Source of the DNA: Serripes groenlandicus | Taxonomy: Eukaryota > Mollusca > Bivalvia > Cardiida > Cardiidae | Assembly: GCA_031761405.1 (NCBI GenBank) | Contig: JASEVX010000006.1 | Span: 32,293,408 to 32,357,407, forward strand | Direction of reading: 5' to 3' | DNA length: 64,000 nucleotides | Shown: in pieces, positions 19,878 through 29,562 of the stretch | How the letters are laid out: the number at the start of each line of letters is the position of its first letter | Numbering within the stretch: the first letter of the stretch is position 1 | Position numbers and translations under genes: made by a program | Notes under the pieces: generated by a model | What the model saw: the letters and a program-made list of their open reading frames with translations, nothing else | What the model was told of the DNA's origin: nothing | Database searches by the model: none

Positions 19878-22800
19878 TTACTTCCTCTTTTCTTTACACA
19901 GAGGACAGGCATATTTACCAACCCTCAAAGCATCATCTGAGGAGACGTTCACACAGGAACCATGATACCACTCATCACAGTCGTCACACTGTATCATGAA
20001 TTCTCCCGTGTACGGCCTCCTACAAAGACAATATGGAGTGCTTTGATAGCCAGTGCTGTTGGGGACAGATTTTATCAATGCCTGGAAATTATCCTTGTAT
20101 TTGGCTAACCATGGAGGCAGTTGTCTGGTTTTACAAAGGGCAAGTCTGTCATGATTGGCGATCATAATTGTATTTCTCACCTTGACCCGATACAAGTAAG
20201 AACTTAATTTTGAGATAATTATTCCCGGGCCTTTCCATGGTGGTGATAGCTTCTTACACTTTCCCTTAATCTGGGCAGTGTCCAATATGAATACTATATC
20301 GCCTGAATCGAAGCATTTTTTGTTAGCGCGTAAATCATAATCTCGTTTCATTCTTTCCTGAGATACTCCCAAGACCTTACGCGCTATGTCATGAGCAGAC
20401 TTCATTGCGCCCTCCAGATTTCCTACATAATCCTCCTTGCTATCATCCGCATACCCTTTATTCTGCATTATGGGATATACAATGTCAACAGGAAGATTGA
20501 GCTCCCTTCCCAACATTAATTTGTTGGGCGTAAACCCAGTATCCCTGTTGACACAAGAGCGCATAGCACAAGCTATTTGTGGTAAAAACTTATCCCAATG
20601 CGTCTGGTGTTTGCCGATGTAGCACCTAATGGCGTCTAACAGAGTTCTGTTAAATCTTTCCACTTGACCATTAGATGACGGACGGTAGGGGGTCGTTCTA
20701 GCCTTATGAATGTGGAGCAGTTCACATATCTTTTTAAACAAGATACTTTCAAAGTTCCTCCCCTGATCCGTAAAAATTTCAAACGGAAATCCGAAGCGAG
20801 AAAAGAACTCGTTTACGGCTGCGTGAGCAGTGATTTCTGCAGTTTGGGACGGCAGCGGAATACATTCAACCCATTTGGTGAATTGATCTATCATCATGAG
20901 AATGTACTCACTGCCGTTTTTGGTTTTAGGTAAAGGGCCTAAGAAATCCAAATGCACACGCTCCATTGGCGACCCCGCATGGAAGTTTACCAATGGATGC
21001 CGAAGATGTTTGTTCCCCTTCTTGTGTTGTTTACACGTGAGGCACGATGAAATATATCGCTCAATACTACTCCCCATTTTTGGCCAATAATATTTACATT
21101 TCAATTTCGCTTTCATTCTGGTCATACCCTGATGCCCGGAGGACGGGATGTCGTGGTTGAGTTCCAGAATCTCATTCTGCATAGACTCGGGAACTACTAA
21201 AACCTTATAGTCAGAAACCCGGTGTTTCCTCCACAAGACTCCGCCCTCTAACTGGAACATCTCTTTGTTGTTCCAAAACTTCTTTAAGATAGGACCAGAA
21301 AGAAAGAGAAACGAATCTGAAGGTATAACGCCATTCTCCAGATAATTTATCACGACCCAAAGAGTTTTGTCCTGTTCCTGTTGTTTTTTAATAAACGAAC
21401 TCTGATGTCCCCACACAGAGTTATTATCTATACCAGACACACTCATTGCACTCGGACACCTAACCATCTGTACCACCGGTTCCTTCCCTGCAATGAGTTC
21501 AATATGTGAATGAAACAGGCTATCACAGTCACTTAAATCTGAATCCGGCTCCAGATTAATATTAAAAACATTAAATGACTCTTTAAAAATATACGCGTCT
21601 TCTAAAATATTCAACGCCTGGGCCATAGCATCTGTCGTATCTCCCGCCGTAAGGCTGGAGTTGATGCCCCTTCCATTGTTAATGGAAGGTTCTAAAGCCC
21701 CTGCTAATGAACCTAAATGGCCTCCCGCCGTTAGGCTGGAGTCGGTCACCTTTCCCTTTAAAATGGAAAGTTTCAAAACTTCGGCTTTCGACTCACCTTG
21801 ATCTCCCGCCGTAAGGCTGGAGTTGATGCCCCTTCCATTGTTTATGGAAGGATCAAAAGCCTCAGCTTTGGACTGAAAATGGCCTCCCGCCGTTAGGCTG
21901 GAGTCGGTCACCTTTCCATCTTTAATGGAAGATTTATATAAAAGTGCACATTGGCTTATGGAGGGATCTCGGTTCCGAGCGAACGAACGCCATGCTGTTA
22001 AAGGTATGACGTCATCAACATCGGTCGCGAACTCAAACCAATTCTCATGAGCCCTAGTGCATTTTTGACATCCCCCACATGGTAGACTTTCCAGAATTGC
22101 TCCGTGTTTATAATATTTACAGGTCCCTGGTTGTGGGATACGCGACAAAGCGTCTGCATTTGCATGCTTTGACCCTTTCCGATATTGAATCTCTAAGTCA
22201 TATTGACTGAGTTCCTCAATCCAACGCGCCAGCTGTCCCTGAGGCTCCTTGAAATTTAGCAGCCAAGTAAGGCTATTATGATCCGTACGCACGAGCACCC
22301 GTTTCCCTAACAAATAATGTCGGTATTGTCTTGCGAAGCGAACGACGGCCAGCAACTCCTTTCGGGTAGTGCAATATCTTGTCTGTTCTGGGGAAAGAGC
22401 AAAGCTGCCATATGCTATGACCCGCTCAGCTCCCCCCTGTATCTGCACTAACTCGCACCCAATTGCCACGTCGCTAGCATCGCAATCCAAAATGAACTGA
22501 TCGTGCGTAGTCGGTAAAGTTAGTACCGGAGGTGACATTAAGGCCAGCCTAAGATTCTTGAATGCTTTAATTTGCCTGTCGGTCCATTCAAATTGCTGTT
22601 TTCCCGTTACGTCATAAAGCGGTACTGCGATTTCAGCGAAATTCTTTATAAATGACCTATGATAATTGGCCAGGCCTAGAAAACGCTGAACGTCTTTTGT
22701 GCAATTCGGGACCGGCCAATCTCTAACTACCTTAATATGCTCCTCAGTGACTTCTAGCCCATTCTTGCTTACATCCCTACCCAGGAACTTTGTTTTCTTC

Positions 22801-24521
22801 TGGAAAAACTCGCATTTTCTCGGCTTTAACTTTAACTGGTACGACCGCAATCGATCAAACACCTTCATCAAGTTGTGAAGATGTGCATCAAAGGATGCGC
22901 CCATAACAAGAATATCGTCTAGAAAAGCTAGGACGATATTCCAATTGAGGCCATGCAACACTAAATTCATAACTCTCGCAAATGTAGCGGGAGCATTGCA
23001 GAGCCCAAATGCCATACGCACAAATTCGTACAGGCCGTACTTGGTTATAAACGCTGATTTCTTGCGGTCTTCTTTAGCTATTTTTATTTGCCAATATGCC
23101 ATGTTAGCGTCAAGCCGAGAAAACCATTCATTCCCCTGCTGAGTATCAATACATTCCTCTACATTGGGTAACGGAAATACATCCTTAACCGTGACATTGT
23201 TGAGGGCCCGGTAATCAAGGCACCATCGAACAGTCCCGTCCCGTTTGCGTATTAACACCGGCGCAGCAGCCCAATCCGATGCGGAGGGCTGAATCACCCC
23301 CGCTTTAAGCATTTTTTGGAGGTGCGCTTCCTCCTCCTCCACGAAACAGACGGGAGTGCGACGCATTTTCAATTTGACCGGACGAGCCTCGCCGGTGTTA
23401 ATCTTATGTTCTACTTTGGTAAAATTTCCCAAATCGAACTCATCCCTAGCAAAAACGTCCTGATACTCTACAAGCAAATTAGCAAATTTATCTCTCTGAT
23501 CATGATCTAGGATCGTTATTGATCTATTATACATGTCTACCAAGTGTTTGGGAATTTCTATCTCACTTAATTCGACAGCGTTCACCGATCTTATTCCCCC
23601 CGAGTGAGCTTCTGGGGTTGGTGAAATGGTGTTTGCATAGTGAGCCTGCGCTATTTTTGTGTCTTTCTTTAGCGTTATATACCTATCTGTTATATTTAAC
23701 ACACAAACGTACGGTTTAATGCAATGTGCAGGGTGCACACTACGTGGTAACAAGATAGGTTTACATGTGTCAGGCTCTATCACATACCCAGGCATATCTT
23801 TATCTACACTGCAAATAACATGCGTCATTGAATTCGGGGGTATTACTGTTCTTTTAGCAACGACCACATCCGAAATTTTGAGTTCACGATTTTGTTTATA
23901 TTGCAGTTTCAATTTTTGCCCATTGATTACCAAGCAGGGAGTATCTTTTGAGCCGGAAGGAACATCAATTGTAATACCATGGGTCCTCATGAAGTCGAGT
24001 CCCAACAACATCGGGTTCTCAATGGGCGCTACGTATAAGTTCTGAACATACTTCGTAGCTCCCAGTGAGATCCCCACGGGACCTACCCTGAACCCGGTCA
24101 TAGACAAATCCTTTCCAGCGGTATGCATTTTAACCCTACCTAGTATCTTTGGTACTGGTTTTAAACTATTGAAGAGATCATCAGAGATTATCGACACCTG
24201 AGCAGCCGTATCCACCACCGCACCAATCGTTACATTATTTACTACCAAATCAACACATAGACTTGTCAGTGGGTTGACTTGGCAGATTTCAATTTCATCC
24301 ATTTCATCGAAGTTATTTGAATTCTTAGATTGTGTAAAGAGATCGGATACGGTCTGATCTAAGTCGATATAAGGTAGATCGAGGCCCGAGTCACTGGTGG
24401 TAACTGAACGGGTCGGAATTAAGCCTCGCTGTCCGACCCCGAGTCGTTTAAAGAGACGTCCGCATCTTCGTCCGTCTGGATTTGCGATACTGACGCCTCC
24501 CCATATTTTAACTTCGGGCAT
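19878..24521 (-). CDS. Pol polyprotein: protease, RT, RNase H, integrase, C-terminal PHD finger
   Basis: Open frame of 1547 codons, overlapping Gag by about 100 nt in the -1 frame; translation most likely enters by frameshift near 24446 instead of at ATG 24521. Retropepsin D104-T-A; RT about 380-590 with FLDD at 533-536 (variant of YVDD); RNase H D681, E722, D747, D790; a long linker 800-1040; integrase zinc module H1123, H1130, C1160, C1163; core D1192, D1252, E1288 (spacing DD35E); a GPY/F-like module WKGPG at 1429-1433; and a PHD finger 1497-1542 (C4HC3: C1498, C1500, C1512, C1515, H1520, C1523, C1539, C1542). No chromodomain is present. Every motif checked is intact. The PHD finger has Y1497, M1509 and W1518 in positions that form the methyl-lysine cage in H3K4me3 readers. 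Confidence 0.95.
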   Translation of the reverse strand: MPEVKIWGGVSIANPDGRRCGRLFKRLGVGQRGLIPTRSVTTSDSGLDLPYIDLDQTVSDLFTQSKNSNNFDEMDEIEICQVNPLTSLCVDLVVNNVTIGAVVDTAAQVSIISDDLFNSLKPVPKILGRVKMHTAGKDLSMTGFRVGPVGISLGATKYVQNLYVAPIENPMLLGLDFMRTHGITIDVPSGSKDTPCLVINGQKLKLQYKQNRELKISDVVVAKRTVIPPNSMTHVICSVDKDMPGYVIEPDTCKPILLPRSVHPAHCIKPYVCVLNITDRYITLKKDTKIAQAHYANTISPTPEAHSGGIRSVNAVELSEIEIPKHLVDMYNRSITILDHDQRDKFANLLVEYQDVFARDEFDLGNFTKVEHKINTGEARPVKLKMRRTPVCFVEEEEAHLQKMLKAGVIQPSASDWAAAPVLIRKRDGTVRWCLDYRALNNVTVKDVFPLPNVEECIDTQQGNEWFSRLDANMAYWQIKIAKEDRKKSAFITKYGLYEFVRMAFGLCNAPATFARVMNLVLHGLNWNIVLAFLDDILVMGASFDAHLHNLMKVFDRLRSYQLKLKPRKCEFFQKKTKFLGRDVSKNGLEVTEEHIKVVRDWPVPNCTKDVQRFLGLANYHRSFIKNFAEIAVPLYDVTGKQQFEWTDRQIKAFKNLRLALMSPPVLTLPTTHDQFILDCDASDVAIGCELVQIQGGAERVIAYGSFALSPEQTRYCTTRKELLAVVRFARQYRHYLLGKRVLVRTDHNSLTWLLNFKEPQGQLARWIEELSQYDLEIQYRKGSKHANADALSRIPQPGTCKYYKHGAILESLPCGGCQKCTRAHENWFEFATDVDDVIPLTAWRSFARNRDPSISQCALLYKSSIKDGKVTDSSLTAGGHFQSKAEAFDPSINNGRGINSSLTAGDQGESKAEVLKLSILKGKVTDSSLTAGGHLGSLAGALEPSINNGRGINSSLTAGDTTDAMAQALNILEDAYIFKESFNVFNINLEPDSDLSDCDSLFHSHIELIAGKEPVVQMVRCPSAMSVSGIDNNSVWGHQSSFIKKQQEQDKTLWVVINYLENGVIPSDSFLFLSGPILKKFWNNKEMFQLEGGVLWRKHRVSDYKVLVVPESMQNEILELNHDIPSSGHQGMTRMKAKLKCKYYWPKMGSSIERYISSCLTCKQHKKGNKHLRHPLVNFHAGSPMERVHLDFLGPLPKTKNGSEYILMMIDQFTKWVECIPLPSQTAEITAHAAVNEFFSRFGFPFEIFTDQGRNFESILFKKICELLHIHKARTTPYRPSSNGQVERFNRTLLDAIRCYIGKHQTHWDKFLPQIACAMRSCVNRDTGFTPNKLMLGRELNLPVDIVYPIMQNKGYADDSKEDYVGNLEGAMKSAHDIARKVLGVSQERMKRDYDLRANKKCFDSGDIVFILDTAQIKGKCKKLSPPWKGPGIIISKLSSYLYRVKVRNTIMIANHDRLALCKTRQLPPWLAKYKDNFQALIKSVPNSTGYQSTPYCLCRRPYTGEFMIQCDDCDEWYHGSCVNVSSDDALRVGKYACPLCKEKRK
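21636..21990 (-). repeat. Internal tandem expansion in the Pol linker
   Basis: The block CTCCCGCCGTAAGGCTGGA recurs at 21641, 21722, 21813 and 21894, as an A-B-A-B series with a period of about 172 bp. It encodes alternating DSSLTAGG and NSSLTAGD peptides between RNase H and integrase. The frame is kept throughout. Confidence 0.85.
24412..24452 (-). promoter_or_regulatory. -1 ribosomal frameshift signal between Gag and Pol
   Basis: The heptamer TTTAAAC (24452-24446) lies in the Gag frame as T TTA AAC, the canonical X-XXY-YYZ arrangement. After a 6-nt spacer comes GGGTCGG, which pairs perfectly with CCGACCC 16 nt later. The Pol frame is -1 relative to Gag. Heptamer, spacer and 7-bp GC-rich stem match well-known retroviral signals. 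Confidence 0.85.
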
Positions 24522-26572
24522 TTGTCACGAAAATGACCAATTTCACCACAGGAAAAGCATGTCAGAGGAGCTGTTCGGCTAAGCCTTTTGACGTGTTGCT
24601 TTCCCTGCTGTGTGGTCAACTTTGCCAGTGTGTCAATCACAAGATCGACCTTCTTCTCTATATTCGTGATTCTCCCCTCTAAGTTTCTAAATTTGCCTGA
24701 GTTATGTGCGCTGTCTATCGAGGGCTTATCGTATGTGGATTTAAATTTCGGTTTAAAGTTACGTGGGGAAATAGCCCGCACGTCAAACTCGTCATCACTG
24801 CTCTCTTCAGCAGAGCCAGTAAGCCTATCCTTACACCGAATATCGGTACGATCCTCAAATCGCACTGATTTGGGCTTGCCATAAATCTGCTGCCTGTTAT
24901 GCTGATAATTACGGATTTTTTCTATGGCTCTTTCTATACTTATGGGACTCGTGTTAGCAGCATAAATGGCAGCATCTTTATCTGAGCAGCCCTGGCAGAA
25001 CCTTTTTACTGCCATTTTGTACATATGATCATCATCCATATGTTTGAATGCGTCATATGCCAGGTCCACGACGCGTTGTCCCCATTCTGGGAGGGTTTCG
25101 TCACACGTTTGCTTAGCCCTTTGAAATTCAAGAATAAGATTTTCCGTGATATCTCGAAAATCAAACCGCTGAGCAAACTTCTCTATCAGTTGGTCGTAGG
25201 AAATTTCAGGGTCTCTTTCTACGACATGAGCGTAAAAATCGCTCGCTTTTCCATCCAACAACCAACACAGGCGACGCCTCCGCTCGAATTGGGACCAATT
25301 CGATTCAGTGGCAAAGGAATTGAACTTAACGAAGAAAGATTTCCACTTACCCGTTCCGTTGAAATACAGTGATTTAGGTACACTGAAGGACCGTCTGGTT
25401 CCCTGGTCACGAGCCGTATATCCATAACGATCCTCATCACCATCGGAATCAGACTGGCCATGCTCATACATAACGTCACGTGATGTTGTGGATCTCCTTC
25501 GCGATTGTATATTCCTTGGCCTAAAATCAAAGGGCGAGTCCTGTGGACCCCTATTACGGACACGCTGTCCGTCAAATGAAACATGACGAGGAACATGTTT
25601 ATCACGTTCCTCTAAAATGTCCCTTCCCGAAGGGTATGGGAGATTGTCCATTCCCGCTGGTCTGTAATGCGAATCACTGACCTGCTGGAACTCATGTTTC
25701 CTAACCGCGGGTTTATTACACCCTAAATTCTCCCTTCCCGAAGGGTATGGGAGATTGTCCATTCCCGCTGATCTATAATGCGAATCACGGAACCGCTGGA
25801 ATTTGGACACATTACCTTTAACCTCAGTATGTCCAGAGACGGCGGCTGGGATTTGATCAAGACCCATTATATTTCTTAGAGTCCCATGGTCCAAGGATAC
25901 CGTAACATGCCTCCTCCCGTCCCAAATATATGAGTCATGAGGAGTATGATCCGTACCCATGGCTTCTGCAAATGCCTCTCGGACCGGGGTATGCCTGAAA
26001 TCCCCAAATGATGAGGGTTCTTCCTCTTCCTGCCCCGACCTAACCGGACCATTATTCTCATGGTCAGGCGATTTTTCAGGCCTACATTTCGGTAAACCCA
26101 GACGCTCGGATGACACATTTTCATGCCCCCTCCGACCGTCTGATTTTCCCGAACCACGATTAATCCAAGTATCCGCTACCGCCTCCAAAGCCAACTGATG
26201 TTTAGATTTGTCAGATTGCTCCTTAACATTCTTTTGGACTGAACTTTCATAATCAAAATGGGAAGGATCAATTCGAGAATTTATTACTGCAAGAACTTCT
26301 GCAGTAATAGGTCGTTGCTTTCGCCTAAGACTAAGAATCTTCCTAATAGCCCGAGGACCCACCTGAGGAACAGAGCGCAGCTCCTCAATCGAACAAGTGT
26401 AAATATTTAATTTACAAATGTCCCGATCAAAGGTTTGGATACCCTCTTCTCCGTTGTCGGAGACATCCAACTCCAATTCATGCGCCCTGGAAACTGACGG
26501 GACCTCGGTTTTGCCTGGCGGCAATAGTTCATTTAAAGATTCATTATCTTCGAATTCTGAATTAACAGACAT
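24419..26572 (-). CDS. Gag with N-terminal helix-hairpin-helix, capsid and CCHC knuckle
   Basis: 717 residues from ATG 26572 (A at -3); the frame is open to an upstream GTG at 26614. Residues about 55-98 (IYTCSIEELRSVPQVGPRAI) match the ComEA-like helix-hairpin-helix pattern N-xxT-EEL-xx-P-x-GP. Residues 264-280 and 301-317 are near-identical copies of SHYR.AGMDNLPYPSGR. Residues about 396-563 resemble a Ty3-type capsid (LYFNGTGKWKSFFVKF onward). A zinc knuckle C-x2-C-x4-H-x4-C is at 672-685. An acidic tail ends in the overlap with Pol. It should form the virus-like particle and bind genomic RNA; the helix-hairpin-helix is not usual in Gag. Confidence 0.92.
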   Translation of the reverse strand: MSVNSEFEDNESLNELLPPGKTEVPSVSRAHELELDVSDNGEEGIQTFDRDICKLNIYTCSIEELRSVPQVGPRAIRKILSLRRKQRPITAEVLAVINSRIDPSHFDYESSVQKNVKEQSDKSKHQLALEAVADTWINRGSGKSDGRRGHENVSSERLGLPKCRPEKSPDHENNGPVRSGQEEEEPSSFGDFRHTPVREAFAEAMGTDHTPHDSYIWDGRRHVTVSLDHGTLRNIMGLDQIPAAVSGHTEVKGNVSKFQRFRDSHYRSAGMDNLPYPSGRENLGCNKPAVRKHEFQQVSDSHYRPAGMDNLPYPSGRDILEERDKHVPRHVSFDGQRVRNRGPQDSPFDFRPRNIQSRRRSTTSRDVMYEHGQSDSDGDEDRYGYTARDQGTRRSFSVPKSLYFNGTGKWKSFFVKFNSFATESNWSQFERRRRLCWLLDGKASDFYAHVVERDPEISYDQLIEKFAQRFDFRDITENLILEFQRAKQTCDETLPEWGQRVVDLAYDAFKHMDDDHMYKMAVKRFCQGCSDKDAAIYAANTSPISIERAIEKIRNYQHNRQQIYGKPKSVRFEDRTDIRCKDRLTGSAEESSDDEFDVRAISPRNFKPKFKSTYDKPSIDSAHNSGKFRNLEGRITNIEKKVDLVIDTLAKLTTQQGKQHVKRLSRTAPLTCFSCGEIGHFRDKCPKLKYGEASVSQIQTDEDADVSLNDSGSDSEA

Positions 26573-28209
26573 CTTAGCAGAATTTGAGCTAACAAAAAAA
26601 ATGTACCGGAGCACCTAAACAGGTAATGTAATATTCACTTCCCGCAAGAACTGCTGGTAGCAAATAATTTTCCAACGAAAAACCGATGGAAAAGATATAA
26701 AGTAGGTGTATTTTACCTTATATCTCTGGTCAACCTTGATAATAAATAGTCAATCTGTAATCGAAAAGAAAATATAGAAGCATATAATTAATTTAACGCC
26801 ATAGCATAATGCTTTACCCATGGATGGCTCGGCGTACTACAAATGGATCCTTTAAAGGCTGATTTTAAGTGGTCCCCAAAGTGTGCACCTCGCGTGCACC
26901 GTGCCAGCGTACTTCCACTATTACGTGGATACATGTTTAAAGTAGCCCGACCGGAACACCCGAGATCCAGACTCCATGGATTCTATAGAAAAACTAATGA
27001 ATTAGTTCTCCGAGAGAGCATACCGTGCCCACCTGGCCAGCGTACTTCCACTTTAACATGGATACATGTTTAAAGTAGCCCGACCGGAACCCACGATATC
27101 CTTCACAAGAAATCTAGAGACCAATATAAAAAAAATGCACTCCCACTGCAGCAGCCGGGAAACCCCATCCAAAGAACGCAAATTGCATCATAAATAATCA
27201 GTCATTATAAAGCTTATATGCACTCCCATATACCGAAATACACCGGTAAAATAAAATTTAATCGGAATAAATACTGAAATCAATTATCAAGGTCATTCAG
27301 TCAAAAGTTTGTTTCCCTAACTTTAGGCAGACGATAGGAGTTCAAGTTACGGACGTCATAAACATCGTCTGCTTAACCGCCAATTATCAATCCCACCTTA
27401 CCCGAAGGAAAGTGCCGGGAATATAGACAATAGGCAGAAGCGACAATGACAATTCCGTCACAAAGTAAGGTACGGGATTTTTATAAACTCCCGGACTCTC
27501 ATTACCTAATTATATTTTTTAATTTAGTTTGAAATATTATTAACTAGTCTTAATTTACCAACATGGCGGATGGAAACACAACACACACAAAAAACGCACG
27601 TGCTAAACCGTTCTCACCCCAGTAAAAGCTGGGCGGATAACGTTTCACGTCTGTGCAGTTGAATGTCGAAACAAAACATTTAACACAAATAAATAACGCC
27701 CTGGCTGTTGTAAATTTAAATTTAATTTAAATGAATTTAAATGGAAAAACATTATTGGAAAAGACATTTTTTCAAAAAAAAAAAAAAAATAGTCGTAAAA
27801 GAAAAAACCGTTTTAAAGTGTACACATGTTTCAAAAAATAAATGGCAACCAAATATCTATGCTAGGTGACTATAACTCCCAAAGCCCTAGGAAAAACCCT
27901 AAAAGGCGATGGTTTAACATAACGCCCTGTACAGCCACGTAAACACAAACCAATGGATCTCCAATATAAAAAATGTATATCGCGCACGTGCAAAACATGA
28001 GCGCCCCGTGTACACAGTGTAATGAAATTTAGATTTCACTGAAACTACTCTAAATTGTCCAAAAGACAAAAGTAGTCCAGTGAAATATATGTATTTCAGA
28101 TATTTGCGAAAGACAAATTGTCAAACGAGAACTTTGACCATTTCTCGCAATATCGCAATATCTGAATAACAATGTTGTGAAAGCCAACAGCATTGCCGTA
28201 ACGCAAGCC
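26573..28209 (-). other. Long 5' leader of the element
   Basis: About 1.6 kb between the primer binding site and Gag has no long ORF. A 54-bp direct repeat (26904-26957 and 27037-27090, containing GATACATGTTTAAAGTAGCC) and paired segments near 28040-28170 (GATATTTGCGA with TCGCAATATC) suggest RNA structure, perhaps for packaging or internal initiation. A long A run lies at about 27775-27789. Confidence 0.6.
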
Positions 28210-28223
28210 GCTTCGCAGCGCCA
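28210..28223 (-). promoter_or_regulatory. Primer binding site of the Ty3/gypsy element
   Basis: Minus strand TGGCGCTGCGAAGC begins two bases after the 5' LTR. The first 11 bases are complementary to a tRNA 3' end TCGCAGCGCCA. A tRNA-Ser is the best guess, from memory of animal tRNA ends. Confidence 0.6.
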
Positions 28224-28225
28224 TT

Positions 28226-28446
28226 ATTGTAACTTAATTGCTACAATGTAATAACATTATAACTAAACGTTATTACTCACGGAACAGCTTTCCAACGTGG
28301 TTCTGGTCCAATGTAGTTCTTACTGGGTCTATGTCTGTGCTATATCTGAGGCCTCGATCTCGGGGAGGACGTCTTATATACACCTGATGGTCAGGTGTAA
28401 ACCACGGACCCGGAAGTCATATCCAGCGCAGATGTCGGATACAACA
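28226..28446 (-). repeat. 5' LTR of the Ty3/gypsy element
   Basis: Identical by eye to the 3' LTR. A TATATAAG box (28373-28380, minus strand) sits about 70 bp into the LTR, preceded by the 19-bp palindrome. This gives a conventional Pol II promoter. Confidence 0.95.
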
Positions 28447-28484
28447 TCAGTAAAATGAATCGAGTGGCTAGATAATTAGTTGGG

Positions 28485-28558
28485 AGATAGTTTTTCATCG
28501 AAGCGTTTGGCATTATTGTACTACAGATAGTTTTTCATCGAAGCGTTTGGCATTATTC
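28485..28558. repeat. Two-copy 40-bp tandem repeat at the element's flank
   Basis: AGATAGTTTTTCATCGAAGC.. occurs at 28485 and again at 28525, 39 bp beyond the LTR. Confidence 0.85.
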
Positions 28559-28559
28559 T

Positions 28560-29560
28560 TAATACTACCGAACATCCCAAAATCACTTCTGATCTACCAG
28601 AAAATCAAAATATCACGTGATATCATCAAAATTGCCGTACTACGATTTTATATTAAACGAAATTTTAAGAAACATAATAACGTATGAATTGTGATAGTGT
28701 CAATATTATTTCGTTTCTAAAAATTAAATTCTTTCTGATTGAAACATGTAAAAAATTGGTATATATTCATACATTGTTTATGAATATATTAATTCAAACT
28801 TCAACGCAAAATTGTAAACGTAATACTTCATCCACTAATGCTGCCTTTTTACAGTCCGTTTTCAAAATACAGATATCTTGATTCACCAATGTTTTCGAAA
28901 AGCAGTTATATTGCCTGATAATTGGCACTACTTTTTTGTTGTGGGTATAAAAAAAGCCCTCTCGGTTTTTGGTACCCAGCTTTACTCTGTCATACTGTTT
29001 ATAATCAGAGAGCCAATTGTTGTACGATTTCTCAAAATGCACATGGCTATAGACAGTACCCTAAGGGGTACCGTCCAAAAACGAATAAGGCTACAGTTCT
29101 CTGGTGAATTTGTCAAAAGATACATCTACGACTAGATAACATGTTAACGGACGTTGAGTCTTCAGTTTTCGCAAATGCAAATACATTAAGACCCAACATT
29201 TAATATATAAAGTATGGAATGAATTAACTTGAAACAGGTTTGAAAAAGTAGGAATTGCTCATTGTCAGCAATGGCTCCATTTTCCACAATATGTTCAATA
29301 TTTGTCGGTTATTGACGCCGCGTGGAAGCGCAGTGTCAGTATTGAATAGGTTTCAATTTTGTACCGTGGGGTTTCGTAATCGAATAGGGAGCAACCGACG
29401 TTATCATTGTAAAGAAAAACTCTGTGATATGTTTGAAAACCCAACCTTTATGAATCAATAAATTGTATTAACTGATTTAAGAAACAACAAGATACAAAGT
29501 ACGTATGTCTTCTACCGTTATTACAAAAGTTTAGACACATTTAATTTGTATTTAATAACT
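28560..29560. other. AT-rich, no gene seen
   Basis: It contains only a degraded piece of the hairpin MITE near 29240-29300 (AGGAATTGCTCATTGTCAGC). Confidence 0.4.
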
Positions 29561-29562
29561 TT

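Larger units (their letters stand above)
16923..28446 (-). mobile_element. Intact 11.5-kb Ty3/gypsy retrotransposon with a TatD-nuclease third ORF
   Basis: Order on the minus strand: LTR (28446-28226), primer binding site, 1.6-kb leader, Gag (26572-24419), Pol (to 19878), ORF3 (19854-17464), polypurine tract, LTR (17143-16923). The two LTRs show no difference by eye. The sequence TCAGT flanks both ends (16918-16922, 28447-28451). All three ORFs are uninterrupted and all catalytic motifs checked are present, so the copy looks young and potentially active. It is roughly twice the size of ordinary Ty3/gypsy elements. The excess lies in the leader, the RNase H-integrase linker, the PHD finger and ORF3. 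Confidence 0.95.

Noticed and set aside
25876..26198. Open frames on both strands inside gag
   Set aside because: They are shadows of the long Gag frame, which carries the recognisable domains.
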